Source: Terebella lapidaria
Taxonomy: Eukaryota; Annelida; Polychaeta; Terebellida; Terebellidae
DNA: 64,000 nucleotides
Direction: 5' to 3'
Assembly (NCBI GenBank): GCA_949152475.1
Contig: OX424566.1
Coordinates: 16,267,177 to 16,331,176, forward strand
Below are positions 8,413 to 17,710 of this stretch, in pieces. The notes below the pieces were generated by a model. The model saw only the letters and a program-made list of their open reading frames with translations. It was not told where the DNA came from and made no database searches. The translations under genes were made by a program, and so were the position numbers. Numbering within the stretch: position 1 is the first letter of the stretch; each line of letters opens with the position of its first letter.

Positions 8413-11235
8413 CTACAAAACACAATACACTTTGACATACAACTCCTTAGTCCACAACATAACAAATTGTGACTGATAAAAAATATCACAGCACCTGAGT
8501 TTGGACAGAATGATGTTGTTCGACACACTAATTCTGGTAAAAAGACTGTAAAAGGCTTTACGCCTAACGGCATGAAAATTATTGACGTTTGCATTCACAA
8601 ACATACCACTGGCACTACATCGGCTATCCAACTTAAACAAAATTCGAAAAGATTTGTTGTAGGCAACAACAATTGACTTATACATACCAGTATGATAATT
8701 GCTCCATAGAGAAGACATATAGATATTAGAAATATAGGCTAGAAAAAGCTTCCGTTTAATCAGGAATGTACAAAAATAAAACTTACGGACCAGTGTATAG
8801 CTCCGAATGTACAAGTTTCTGAGCTGATGCTTAATGTCGGAGTCATCACGGAGATCATGTGTGAGAATATGACCCAGATATTTGTAAGAGTTGACAAGTT
8901 TCAGAAAGTTTGAACCAAGTTTAACATCTGTAAATAGGTTGACATCACCCTTTGTATGAGATTCAAACAACATAAATTGGGATTTAACACTATTAAACGT
9001 AATATCATGGGATTGACCATAATCTGAGCATACATCAAGAAGTCTTTGTAAACCTTTAACAGAGGGAGCAAATATGACAATGTCATCTGCATACATAATA
9101 TGATTTACAATGGTGTTACCACAAGCACAACCAGCAGGAACTAGCCCAAGTCTAACGCTTAGGTTATTGAAGTACAAGTTGAATAATATAGGGGATAAGA
9201 CACCACCCTGGCGAACGCCATTACCTACATTGAAGAACTCAGAGGTTACAGAGCCCCAACGGACACACACCTGTTGATGACAGTACCAGCAAGCAATAAG
9301 CCTTATAATAAATAGAGGGATACCTGCCGATTCCATTTTTGAAACAAGATGGGAGTGATTTACATGGTCAAAAGCTTTAGATGCATCTAAAAAAGCAACA
9401 AACATGTGAGAACCATGACTTGTATAGTACTTCAAAAGTTCTTTTAGTAAATATACTGCCATTTCAGTACCATGGGACTTTCTAAAACCAAACTGATTGT
9501 CCGTAATACAAATGTACTGATCAATCCTATTTAAAATTATATGTTCAACAATTTTACAAAATACATTAGACAGAGATATAGGTCTATAATTATTACTATC
9601 TGTAATCCTGTTACTCTTATCCTTAATGATGGGAACAATGCAAGATCTTATCAAAGATTTAGGGAGGAAACCATGTACAAACATAGATGTTATAGATAAG
9701 GAAATGTGAATAGGAATATTCAATCCAGCATTTTTAAAGTGATCAGAAGAAATGCCATCTAAGCCTGGAGATTTACCACTTGACAGTTTGGCTATAATAG
9801 AGGCCACCTCCACTGGGTAGACATTCATCCCCTCACACATTAACAGTGCCCTGTTTTTAAGATCAATAAAGTTACTTGTACAGTTACTGCCAGGTACAGA
9901 ATTGAATATATTACTGTATTTAGCCTGCCACATACTAGCAATGTTACATTCACCATGAACACCATCTATAGAAGTAGGTAATGGAACTCTAGAGTTACTA
10001 GCATTTTTTATATTAAACCAAAAATCTCTGGGATTGTGACAAGTCAAAGAGCCAGCAATTTTGTCAGAGATGACTGTATTTTTATTGTGTTTACACTTTC
10101 TAAGGGCATATTTAAACTGTGACCTAGTTTTCTTCATTAGTTTGTAAGCAGGACCAGTGCGGGGTTTACCCGTTCTTCGCCACAATAAGTAAGCATCCCT
10201 AGCAGCGGAATGTTGTTCGTGAACATAGTCATTCCAACCAGGTACAGGAGAAAAGTTTCTTGTTTCAACCTCAAAGTCTTTACTACAGAACAAAAGTGCA
10301 TCAATTATGTTAATATAATATTTCTCAATGTCATATAGATGATCAAGATTGCGACAATTAGGGTCACGACATTTAACACCAGGAGGAATATCAATACCAG
10401 CAAATATATCACTTGTGAGACACCTATAATTCTCAATTTGACCAGTGGTGAGCTTATGCCAATTTACATATTTTTTATTAGCACGTCTAGGACTTGAACA
10501 AGAAGATTGTACATCAAAATTACATACAAACAGAACAGGATGGTGATCAGAAAATACAACATCATACATAACACATACCGATTCCACACAGTCAAAAGCA
10601 TCATGAGTACATACGATGTGGTCGAGCCAAGAGGTAGTGCCCCAGGCCGAGCTAACATATGTGTACGTATCAGCAGGTAGGAGCTGTTTGTCAACAATGA
10701 CCAGATTATTATCATCACACATTTTAAGTAGAATATCGCCAAATAACGAACCTCTGGCAATGTCAGCATTAAAATCACCTGTAATAGTAATACAGGTTGA
10801 ATTCAAATCTTGTATGAAGGCAAGTAGATTACACATATGGTCATTATACTTATCCAAATTAGATTCACAATTATATGGAAGGTACACATTTATAAGATAA
10901 TTTATACAGTTACTAGTTTCACTAGTGACCTGGAGACAGACCATCCAGTCAAAATCAGAATCAATAACTTTTACCGAAGAATCTATGGCTTTCTTCCACA
11001 GACACGCAACTCCACCATGTGGCCGACCACTAATAAAACCATTAGCATAGTCATTGGGCGAAACACCAGTACCAAAAAACCTAGAGTCAACAGAGTTAAA
11101 AATGTTACAATCTTGTGTAAAATGCATAGTTTCCTGAAGAAACAAAATATCGCAGCTATTCAGAAGCTGACCGATATAGGAGTCTAGACTTTTAAAACCA
11201 TTACAATTATATGATATAACTTTGCATGACTCCAT
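8413..11235 (-). CDS. LINE B ORF2: APE endonuclease and reverse transcriptase
   Basis: Codes 940 residues for target-primed reverse transcription. An N-terminal apurinic-type endonuclease shows SYNCNGF, FLQET, GDFNAD and a terminal SDHHPV. The reverse transcriptase follows with GKSPGLDGISSDHF, NNYRPISLSNVFCKIVEHI, FRKSHGTEMA, FLDASKAFDHVNH, GVRQGGVLSPILFNLYFNNL and the catalytic MYADDIVIF. No RNase H domain was seen. The C-terminal region ends LWTKELYVKVYCVL. All catalytic boxes are present. ORF2 starts five bases after the ORF1 stop, a spacing that suits termination and re-initiation. The domain order and motifs place it in the jockey/CR1/L2 group; the exact clade needs a tree. Confidence 0.92.
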   Translation of the reverse strand: MESCKVISYNCNGFKSLDSYIGQLLNSCDILFLQETMHFTQDCNIFNSVDSRFFGTGVSPNDYANGFISGRPHGGVACLWKKAIDSSVKVIDSDFDWMVCLQVTSETSNCINYLINVYLPYNCESNLDKYNDHMCNLLAFIQDLNSTCITITGDFNADIARGSLFGDILLKMCDDNNLVIVDKQLLPADTYTYVSSAWGTTSWLDHIVCTHDAFDCVESVCVMYDVVFSDHHPVLFVCNFDVQSSCSSPRRANKKYVNWHKLTTGQIENYRCLTSDIFAGIDIPPGVKCRDPNCRNLDHLYDIEKYYINIIDALLFCSKDFEVETRNFSPVPGWNDYVHEQHSAARDAYLLWRRTGKPRTGPAYKLMKKTRSQFKYALRKCKHNKNTVISDKIAGSLTCHNPRDFWFNIKNASNSRVPLPTSIDGVHGECNIASMWQAKYSNIFNSVPGSNCTSNFIDLKNRALLMCEGMNVYPVEVASIIAKLSSGKSPGLDGISSDHFKNAGLNIPIHISLSITSMFVHGFLPKSLIRSCIVPIIKDKSNRITDSNNYRPISLSNVFCKIVEHIILNRIDQYICITDNQFGFRKSHGTEMAVYLLKELLKYYTSHGSHMFVAFLDASKAFDHVNHSHLVSKMESAGIPLFIIRLIACWYCHQQVCVRWGSVTSEFFNVGNGVRQGGVLSPILFNLYFNNLSVRLGLVPAGCACGNTIVNHIMYADDIVIFAPSVKGLQRLLDVCSDYGQSHDITFNSVKSQFMLFESHTKGDVNLFTDVKLGSNFLKLVNSYKYLGHILTHDLRDDSDIKHQLRNLYIRSYTLVRKFYFCTFLIKRKLFLAYISNIYMSSLWSNYHTGMYKSIVVAYNKSFRILFKLDSRCSASGMFVNANVNNFHAVRRKAFYSLFTRISVSNNIILSKLRCCDIFYQSQFVMLWTKELYVKVYCVL

Positions 11236-11240
11236 AATTA

Positions 11241-12755
11241 TTAGTTGTTTTTTCTGTTCACAGCATGATACTTCTTCACAAGCACTCCAGCTGGCCAGGA
11301 GTCAGAGCAAAACAGTTTGTCCAGATTGTCACTTCCAGTTTGCACCTTAAATGAAGAATAGGTCCCAAACTTAGTGTTCAATTTCTCACACTTAATGGGA
11401 AAGTCGAAGACCGACGCCAAGAACGTAGTCAGTTCCTTCTCGGACGTATCGGGGTGAAGTCGTGAGACGAATAACGATACCTGACGATTGAGAGCAACGC
11501 GTAGTGAGGATGATTCGACTCGTGTGCCAATCAGCGGAGTTTCTTTCTTCCTTCTCTTGTGGGCAACACGTTGAAACCCATCGCTGTCGAGGGCATCATG
11601 TTGTCCAGGCCGGCGTTTGCTGACCGATGAAGACTTGCTCAAAGATGAGGGGGGCTTCGGAGCCCCGTCAGCCTTGATGGGAGGGTTGTCGCTCACAGCA
11701 TTAGCATATGTGCTAACACCATTGCGGGTCTCAGGTGGAAGAGCAACGTATAGAGGGAGTGTATCATTGCTCCCAGCCAAGGACTTAGCCTTACATGAAG
11801 AAGTAACCGAGTCAGTTGTTTCACTGTGAATGTTAGTCCTGCACTCGACAGCTGTCACCTTTGCAGAGCTTGATTTGATTGCAGAAATATCTTGCCGCAT
11901 AGACATGAGATCCTTCCTCATAGTCTGGAATTCTCGAAGCATAGCACCATAATCAAAAGAGTTGATGTCAACTGGAGGTAACCTTGACAGGTTGCAGGCA
12001 GTGAACATCGGAAGATCATCAGAGTTACATTTGTGGAGAACCGAAATAATGTCATCAACATTGCTTTTGTCCTTATGTTGACCTTGCCTACGAATGTTCC
12101 TCACGCCACATTTCTTAACTGCTTCAAATGAGAACAGAAGCTGCTTTGCTGTTTCAAGTTCTGTTGAATGATAAAATTCAACCACAATTTTGACCAGAGA
12201 GTCATGGGTCATTATGTCAATTTTGTTGAATACGAAACAAAGTGCTTCGTTCACAACCACACATTGATCTTGGAGCTCACCACACTCAGATTCATCTCGA
12301 GAAGTACTACAGATTAGTGTGTCCGCATGGAGGCTCTCTGTCACACACTGACCAGAAGTAGTAGTAGGCTGAGGGGGGGTCCTCCCACTGGCACTACCCT
12401 CCTCACGTAGCAAATGTTTCTGCATACATTTTGAGCACAGCAGTTCATCACCGTTAGACAGCTTTACAGTTGAATCAGATTTTTTGCAATGTTCACACGC
12501 CCTTGGGCCACGTCCTGACCCCGGGCCTCCGTAAGGACGACAAGCCATGACACCTGGTAACACGCAAACCCCTTGGTGGGGATGCGCATGTGCACTGCCA
12601 CTGGCCCTGGGATGTACTGGTGGGCGATAATAGGAGCAGTCCCACGATTCACTCCAGATAGCACTGGCAATCCCGCTCAGCACCAACACAGCAGCACAGG
12701 AACAGACCAATAGTAGTTTACACAGCGTACACACCGTAGTTTGAGTCATGAACAA
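11241..12755 (-). CDS. LINE B ORF1: zinc-finger, RRM-like nucleic-acid binding protein
   Basis: Codes 504 residues from the first ATG. A likelier start is MACRPYGG at codon 69 (about 12551), because the preceding codons give a hydrophobic stretch that looks like translated leader. Next comes a CX2C-X16-CX2C finger (CEHC to CSKC), then a helical middle with LREFQTMRKDLMSMRQDISA, a probable coiled coil. Last comes a basic patch KRRKKE and an RRM-like end (VSLFVSRLHPDTSEKELTTF to YSSFKV). Such proteins bind LINE RNA and act as chaperones. The frame is intact and in the usual place upstream of ORF2. Confidence 0.85.
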   Translation of the reverse strand: MFMTQTTVCTLCKLLLVCSCAAVLVLSGIASAIWSESWDCSYYRPPVHPRASGSAHAHPHQGVCVLPGVMACRPYGGPGSGRGPRACEHCKKSDSTVKLSNGDELLCSKCMQKHLLREEGSASGRTPPQPTTTSGQCVTESLHADTLICSTSRDESECGELQDQCVVVNEALCFVFNKIDIMTHDSLVKIVVEFYHSTELETAKQLLFSFEAVKKCGVRNIRRQGQHKDKSNVDDIISVLHKCNSDDLPMFTACNLSRLPPVDINSFDYGAMLREFQTMRKDLMSMRQDISAIKSSSAKVTAVECRTNIHSETTDSVTSSCKAKSLAGSNDTLPLYVALPPETRNGVSTYANAVSDNPPIKADGAPKPPSSLSKSSSVSKRRPGQHDALDSDGFQRVAHKRRKKETPLIGTRVESSSLRVALNRQVSLFVSRLHPDTSEKELTTFLASVFDFPIKCEKLNTKFGTYSSFKVQTGSDNLDKLFCSDSWPAGVLVKKYHAVNRKNN

Positions 12756-12812
12756 ACAATTTTTAACTGATAAAACGCAATTTTTTCTTCACAGAATAAG
12801 AAATGCTTGTCA

Positions 12813-13965
12813 TGGCCTGTAATTCGCCAATATGCATTCAAGTCCTTGTTTCTTGATGAGTGGCTTTATGACTGACGTTTTCCAGGAATGGGCGAACTCT
12901 CCATATTGAAGTGACGAGTTGACGAGCCGTGTGATTATCGGCAGGAGGGTGTCAACATGGGCACGAACGAGTTTGGTTGGAATAGGATCAATGGAGCACG
13001 TTGTCGGTTTAGCTTTCATGATCAGTGACTTCACATCTGATTCAGTCAGTTGAACAAAACCACTGAATACGTGATTAGCAATCACATCCTGTTGATAAGT
13101 AGGGAAATGATCAAGTGCTTCCTGAATTTTTCTGATTTTCGACACAAAGAAATTCATGAAGTCGTCAGCGACTGTGTCAAGTTCATGAGTTGTGGGCAAA
13201 GGATTGTCAACCGATTTGCCTAAAAGTTCATATACAAGCTTGTACATCTTTGATGAGTTACTTCCTGCAGCTTGTATAGCGTCTGTAATGAACTTTCGTT
13301 TGGATCGCTTGAGATAATTACGGTAGTTGGCACGACAATCCCGATATGTGGCATTGGTGTCGGGAGAACCCTGCTTACGCCAGGCCCTTTCTGCTTTGCG
13401 AAGCCGCCTTTTGAGCTGGTTTGCCATGTCATCAAACCAAGGTAACGATTTTCTTGTAGTAGCTAGTCTATGGATCTCGGGTGCATGTCGATCTAGGACT
13501 AATCGCAGCTGACTATCATAGAACTCAGCCAGTGCATCAATGTCAGTGATTTCCGATGAATTTGACACAACCTGAGCAAGATCACTGTCAAAACGATTGT
13601 GATCTATTTTGTTGATTTTTCTGAACGATTTCATCCCACGAACACACGTGGGTTTTGGCTTGGATAATGTAGACTCCACAAAACAATGGTCACTGATGTA
13701 GTAGTTACCCACTGGTTCAGACAGAACAGTGGACTCATTGTCCTTGGTCAGAAAGAGGTCGAGAGTATTGCCCGATTGATGGGTTGGACAAGATACATGT
13801 TGTTTCAGACCGAGGTTACAGAGGACTTGAGAAAACATGACAACACTCCTGTCATCAGAGTTCACATGGACATTGAAATCTCCTGCGAAAATGATCGAAC
13901 TCAATGAACCTAGAATATTTGCAGCATAATCCGAGAATTCATCAGAACGTGATTGATTACCAGAA
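12813..13965 (-). pseudogene. CR1-like LINE A, 5' half: endonuclease and start of reverse transcriptase
   Basis: The open frame begins at the truncated 5' edge near 13965, with the first ATG at 13904. It carries the endonuclease C-terminal motifs AGDFNVHVNSDD, NTLDLFLT and ISDHCFV. A spacer follows, then the first RT block (KPTTCSIDPIPTKLV, SWKTSVIKPLIKKQ, LANYRP), ending where LINE B was inserted. The endonuclease N-terminus is missing, so the element is 5' truncated, as is usual for LINEs. The frame remains open on both sides of LINE B, so LINE A was young when interrupted. Confidence 0.85.
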
Positions 13966-14000
13966 CGTGATTGATATTAAAACCAGAACGTGATTGATTT
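13938..14000 (-). repeat. Short tandem repeat at LINE A 5' truncation
   Basis: Three copies of (C)CAGAACGTGATTGAT or close variants lie at the truncated 5' edge of LINE A. This looks like slippage or template switching at the integration junction. Confidence 0.55.
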
Positions 14001-14486
14001 GATAAAATTATAAAATATAAACAATTGTATAAAAAGGAAACAAAACGTTTGAAGAAGCCTGAATGCAAAGATAGGGTCAATAATCTGACCAGTACCTAAC
14101 ACAATACAAAATAATACAAAACAATATCAAAAAATAGTTACTCGCAATGTACTCTGCCTGTTGCACGACCGGTTTAGAAGTTGAATCCTTTGTCAAGTGC
14201 TGAAGTCTCTCAATACTCACTCTAATATTATTTACAATCCTAGTAAGTGTCCCTAGACAAAGGAAGTTCACCGATGACGGAATTTCTAGAAATACAACAA
14301 ATACTGCTGACACTGCTATAAAATAATTGAAACATGACCAAACCTGAGCAACATTGGCTGCCGAACCATGATAACCCAAATCCTTCTGACTCAAGATCCC
14401 ATCCTTACAATCTCCATGCCTGAAATGTTGACATCACTTTCTTCACAAGTTATACCGAATTAGTAAACAGAAATATAGCAAGACAT
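14000..14486. other. No gene seen
   Basis: AT-rich sequence between LINE A and the Penelope-like element. A 105-codon minus frame (14394-14077) holds a hydrophobic segment but has no recognised domain and could be a chance frame. Confidence 0.35.
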
Positions 14487-14539
14487 TATGTATGTATGTA
14501 TGTATGTATGTATGTATGTATGTATGTATGTATGTATGT
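14487..14539 (+). repeat. (ATGT)n microsatellite
   Basis: About thirteen uninterrupted ATGT tetranucleotides, just beyond the 3' end of the Penelope-like element. Confidence 0.95.
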
Positions 14540-14635
14540 TTTGGAGAGTATAAAAAATGCACTGGCACAAGATAATTGTAAGAGTAATACAAAACATAAA
14601 ACAGTAAAAGCAATACAAATTCAATGAGCGTTGGA

Positions 14636-15622
14636 TTATTCAAGTTTGCTTCTGACTAAAAGTTCTTTAAGATTTTGATGCTTCTTGTAAGCTGTTGCTA
14701 TTTTAATATCACCATCAGTATTTTTGTTGAGTTGTTTCATATGCGTTTTAACAATTTGGGCCGAGAGAGCACCTGTTTTTGAGAAGGGTACTATAATATA
14801 CACCAGGTCGAATTTATTTTTACTTTTGTTCAAAGGGTCATACTTTGTAAATTTTTTAACGTTGAGGCCATGAGGTTCGAAAGTGCCTAAAGTATCAATC
14901 CAACAATATTCCCTTTCAAGTCGCCATTGTTTGTTTAAAAGTTCATCACCAAGATCGGAAACCTGTTCAATTGGTAAAAGAGAAAAACAATCCATGGAAA
15001 ATTCAGTTTTGCTGTGAAATTTAGATAGATGACTGTATAATGCATTTTCCTCATTGCAGCTAGTTATTGCAGCACGGTGACGATTGTTTCTGAATTTGAG
15101 TGATTTACCGGTTTCACCTACATATTGTGTTTCGCAAAGCTTACAAATGTATAGATACATTATATTTTCTGAGTTGCAATCCAAAGCTGAGTTGATTGAG
15201 TAGGTTTGTTCAAAAACTGATCCCGAGAAATTTTGACAATTTGGAACTAAATGACATGTCTGACATTGTCTAGAGTTACAAGGTTTTGAGCCAGATGAGC
15301 TGGAAGTGGGCAATTGAAAATCAGCACCTAGTCTTTCCTCACTGTTCAAAATTCTCAATGTTTCATTCTTTATTTTGCGAAGCCAACGTTTTGAATAGTT
15401 ACGTTTCGAAAGTGGCTTGAACAATGTTTGGCAAGCTGATTCAACATCATCTGGATATGAGCAAATTTGGAAAAATCGAAAAACTTGGGACTTGATGAGT
15501 TCTTTATAAGTGTGTTTTGGATGAAAAGAGAGCTTGTGCAGCAACTGATGAGTATCCGTTGGCTTGAAGAAAACTTTTGCTTCTAATGTGTTTTCTTTGC
15601 TTCTGAACAATGTAGTATCCAA
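14636..15622 (-). CDS. Penelope-like element: C-terminal GIY-YIG endonuclease
   Basis: A 328-codon open frame forming the C-terminal half of a Penelope-like polyprotein. The zinc-linker (KPCNSRQCQTCHLV with downstream Cys, residues about 114-129) precedes the nuclease core YLYICKLCETQYVGETGKSL (156-174) and FRNNRHR. These are the GIY-YIG-type motifs that nick target DNA in Penelope elements, followed by a conserved tail. The start is set by the open frame, not by a true initiator, because the reverse transcriptase lies upstream in the same polyprotein and is frame-broken. No stop interrupts the nuclease. Highly similar architecture is known only from this retroelement class. Confidence 0.88.
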   Translation of the reverse strand: MDTTLFRSKENTLEAKVFFKPTDTHQLLHKLSFHPKHTYKELIKSQVFRFFQICSYPDDVESACQTLFKPLSKRNYSKRWLRKIKNETLRILNSEERLGADFQLPTSSSSGSKPCNSRQCQTCHLVPNCQNFSGSVFEQTYSINSALDCNSENIMYLYICKLCETQYVGETGKSLKFRNNRHRAAITSCNEENALYSHLSKFHSKTEFSMDCFSLLPIEQVSDLGDELLNKQWRLEREYCWIDTLGTFEPHGLNVKKFTKYDPLNKSKNKFDLVYIIVPFSKTGALSAQIVKTHMKQLNKNTDGDIKIATAYKKHQNLKELLVRSKLE

Positions 15623-16017
15623 AAAATTAACTGATTCAGTACTAATTTTAGCTTTGAACTTGATTGATGCCCTATGAGAGTTGAATATTTCGAGAAACTG
15701 TTAAAATTTAAAAACCCATGTGGCCGAATGAAGAAAATGTCATCTAAATACCTATAATAGCAACCTGGTTTGAATGGACACTTTTGTAAAGCTAGCTTTT
15801 TAAAATTCACCCATATGAATATCTGCATAATGAGGTGCATATTTCTGACCCATGGCTGTGCCTGAAACTTGTAGGAATGTCTTACCGTCAAATTCGAAGT
15901 CATTACATTCAAGTGAAATTTCCAATAATTTCATTATACCTTTGAATAGTTCATTGTTTTCCAGAGTCAGGAATGCATTTTTAATTGCTTGGATACCTTC
16001 TTCATGATTTATGTAAA
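15583..16017 (-). pseudogene. Penelope-like element, reverse transcriptase C-terminal half
   Basis: Across shifted frames the strand reads INHEEGIQAIKNAF, a GTAMG-type block followed by a YAP/ADI region (GQKYAP), and the catalytic YYRYLDDIFFI. These are the late RT motifs of Penelope-like elements. At least two frameshifts separate them, so the polyprotein is dead. At about 16017 the reading stops at an inserted palindrome, and the preceding RT residues are found 3.5 kb away at 19518. Confidence 0.8.
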
Positions 16018-16114
16018 GGATAGGGCCCCAGGTTGAGGCTTTCGGTCAGATAGAGCCCGAGTGCGAAGCGCGAGGGGTCTATCTGACCGAAAGCCTCAAC
16101 CGCGGGCCATATCC
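16018..16114. repeat. Palindrome P0 (97 bp)
   Basis: From GGATAGGGCC to GGGCCATATCC. The core has two perfect 24-bp arms (16031-16054 and 16078-16101) around an apex containing GTGCGAAGCGC. GCGAAGC is known as an unusually stable DNA mini-hairpin. Length and GGATA/TATCC ends match palindromes P1 and P2, although the arm sequence is different. It abuts the Penelope fragment on the left and the hairpin-ladder end of element E1 on the right. Confidence 0.9.
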
Positions 16115-17613
16115 TACATATAGTGCATGATTCCATTGTCTCGAGCAGGTATCTATTTGTGATAAATACCTCTGTGGGAGGTATTTATTTCCAATAAATA
16201 CCTGTCCCAGGTATGAAATGAAAATAAATCAATACTGGTGGACACAGTAAACACACCGGGATTTTATTTTTTATTGCCAAGCATATACATGTATCAGACT
16301 CATTACTCGATGTACATAAACAGCTCATCGTTATGGTGTGCGAGTTTAATCCATGGGTCACAACAGTTGTTAATTTTTGGACATTTGGTTCATGAAATCA
16401 TCCGCCTTCTGCAGAAATCCAGTGAAAACGTATATATCCACAATATCCTTGGAATTCCGGAGGTTTAGATAATAATCCTGCGATATTCCACATCCGCAAA
16501 TGTACCGGAATCCTAGAGAAGCCTCCAGAGATCACGCATAACGTAATTTTCCTGCAAACATGAATGAAATATACAAACATGAATGTTTAACTTTTCCTCT
16601 TCAAATCTAGTTTATAGCTATTCAGCATATGTATTATGGGAACAATTTGAACAGAATTTTCACTTAGCCATATAAATTAAATGCACGAATAGCACACACA
16701 AAAAATTTTTACTTACCAGTCGTACGTTGAAGTCATGGAAGTCATGGATCAAACTTTATAATCGCCGTAGTGATTTTACGAGGAATTCTGTAAATACATG
16801 TGTACAAATCGTTTTTTATTTTCTTATAAGGATTGAAAGAACGCAGGATAAATATATTCGTTCGGGCAAAAATTATGACTCAATTCTTTGTACACGGGTA
16901 CAATCCGTTAGATAATGCGGAAGGAGAAAATGCTCGTTTTGTTTTGAATTCAAAGAAATAAGTGATATACTCACCGGTTTACAAATCTGGTATTTTGTTC
17001 ATGTACTGCATCTGGTTACACCAAAATTTTGAGTCATTCCCAGGAATAAAATTATGCAACAGTATCCAACAAACAAGCGCGTCAGAACACGCGTATATCC
17101 GCACGCATCGTATCCATGTGTTCCATTTTTCATCACGAAAAGTTGATGTCACGTAGCTTGCTGTTTCAAAGTGAGCGCGCCTTTTGCCGCGTTTGTTTTT
17201 ATAAGGTTCCATTTGAGCAATACTCACAAACGCGTTACTAGGGGGAGAAAACAGCTCAAAGGCACAGTGCGAGTCCACCAGAAACATACTGAATTGGAAC
17301 CATGTATGCTGTAGCCATAACAACAGAATGCGGGCTAGGGTTGAATGTACAAATCTATGAGCTGAGTCATGTGGTGAAGCAGTTTCTGTAGCGAGTAATA
17401 GAAGCTTTCCTGACGGATACACTTGATTGGGCAAGGACTGTGCGTTGCATTTGCAGTTTTGTTGTTTATATAGTGAATTACGTGAAGTGTATGTGATATG
17501 TTGCTTATGAACTGAAAGAGTGTGAAGGGGGGGGGGGGAGGGGGGGTAGTGGCTTGTGCCAGAAATGTGTTTGTGTGTGTGTGTGGGGGGGGGGGGGGTG
17601 CATGCACTATGTC
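16115..17613 (-). mobile_element. Palindrome/hairpin element E1
   Basis: The left end has ATAGTGCATGATTCCATTGT, then two 25-nt hairpins with AGGTATTTATT-type stems at 16147-16171 and 16179-16203 (32-base pitch). The right end has G-runs (17527-17600) and the inverse CATGCACTAT, then palindrome P1. The 1.5-kb body is nearly the inverse of E3 and more distant from E2. On the minus strand it keeps a TATA box (about 17196-17204), a GTGAGT donor at about 16974 and a TTTGCAG acceptor before a conserved exon-like block (about 16555-16398). No transposase is encoded. I do not recognise the class. Confidence 0.6.
17527..17600 (+). repeat. G-rich tract with GT run
   Basis: Two poly-G stretches of more than 12 bases separated by a GTGTGTGT run, able in principle to form G-quadruplexes. 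They lie next to palindrome P1, and the complementary C-runs lie in the same place in E3 (20058-20120), so the feature belongs to the element end. Confidence 0.7.
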
Positions 17614-17710
17614 GGATAATGCCTACGGCTTCGTATTCCTCACGAATAGAAACCTCGGCCTTCGGCCTCGGTCTCTATTCGTGAGAAATACTCAGCCTAG
17701 GGCATTATCC
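17614..17710. repeat. Palindrome P1 (97 bp), shared by E1 and E2
   Basis: From GGATAATGCC to GGCATTATCC. The inner stem CTCACGAATAGA pairs with TCTATTCGTGAG and the apex is CCTCGGCCTTCGGCCTCGG, which contains a C(TTCG)G turn. It separates the head-to-head elements E1 and E2, and P2 is nearly its exact inverse. Small asymmetries (TACGGCTTC against CTCAGCCTA) are kept in both copies, so P1 and P2 descend from one oriented ancestor. Confidence 0.92.

Larger units (their letters stand above)
8309..12812 (-). mobile_element. LINE B, full-length and apparently intact, inside LINE A
   Basis: About 4.5 kb on the minus strand: short 5' leader, ORF1 (504 codons), five bases, ORF2 (940 codons), about 100 bases of 3' UTR and an A-rich tail (AAATAAAAAAAA). 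It interrupts LINE A between NYRP (ending at 12813) and ISNLTF (starting near 8309). The two halves of LINE A join in frame, so there is little or no target-site duplication. Neither frame has a stop or frameshift. A young, possibly mobile copy is the simplest reading. Confidence 0.85.

Noticed and set aside
16979..17434. 151-codon minus-strand frame in E1 (MFLVDSHCAFELFSPP)
   Set aside because: Parts stay open in E2 and E3, but the frame runs across the TATA box and the start of the presumed transcript and differs downstream in each copy; it is more likely promoter sequence that happens to be open.
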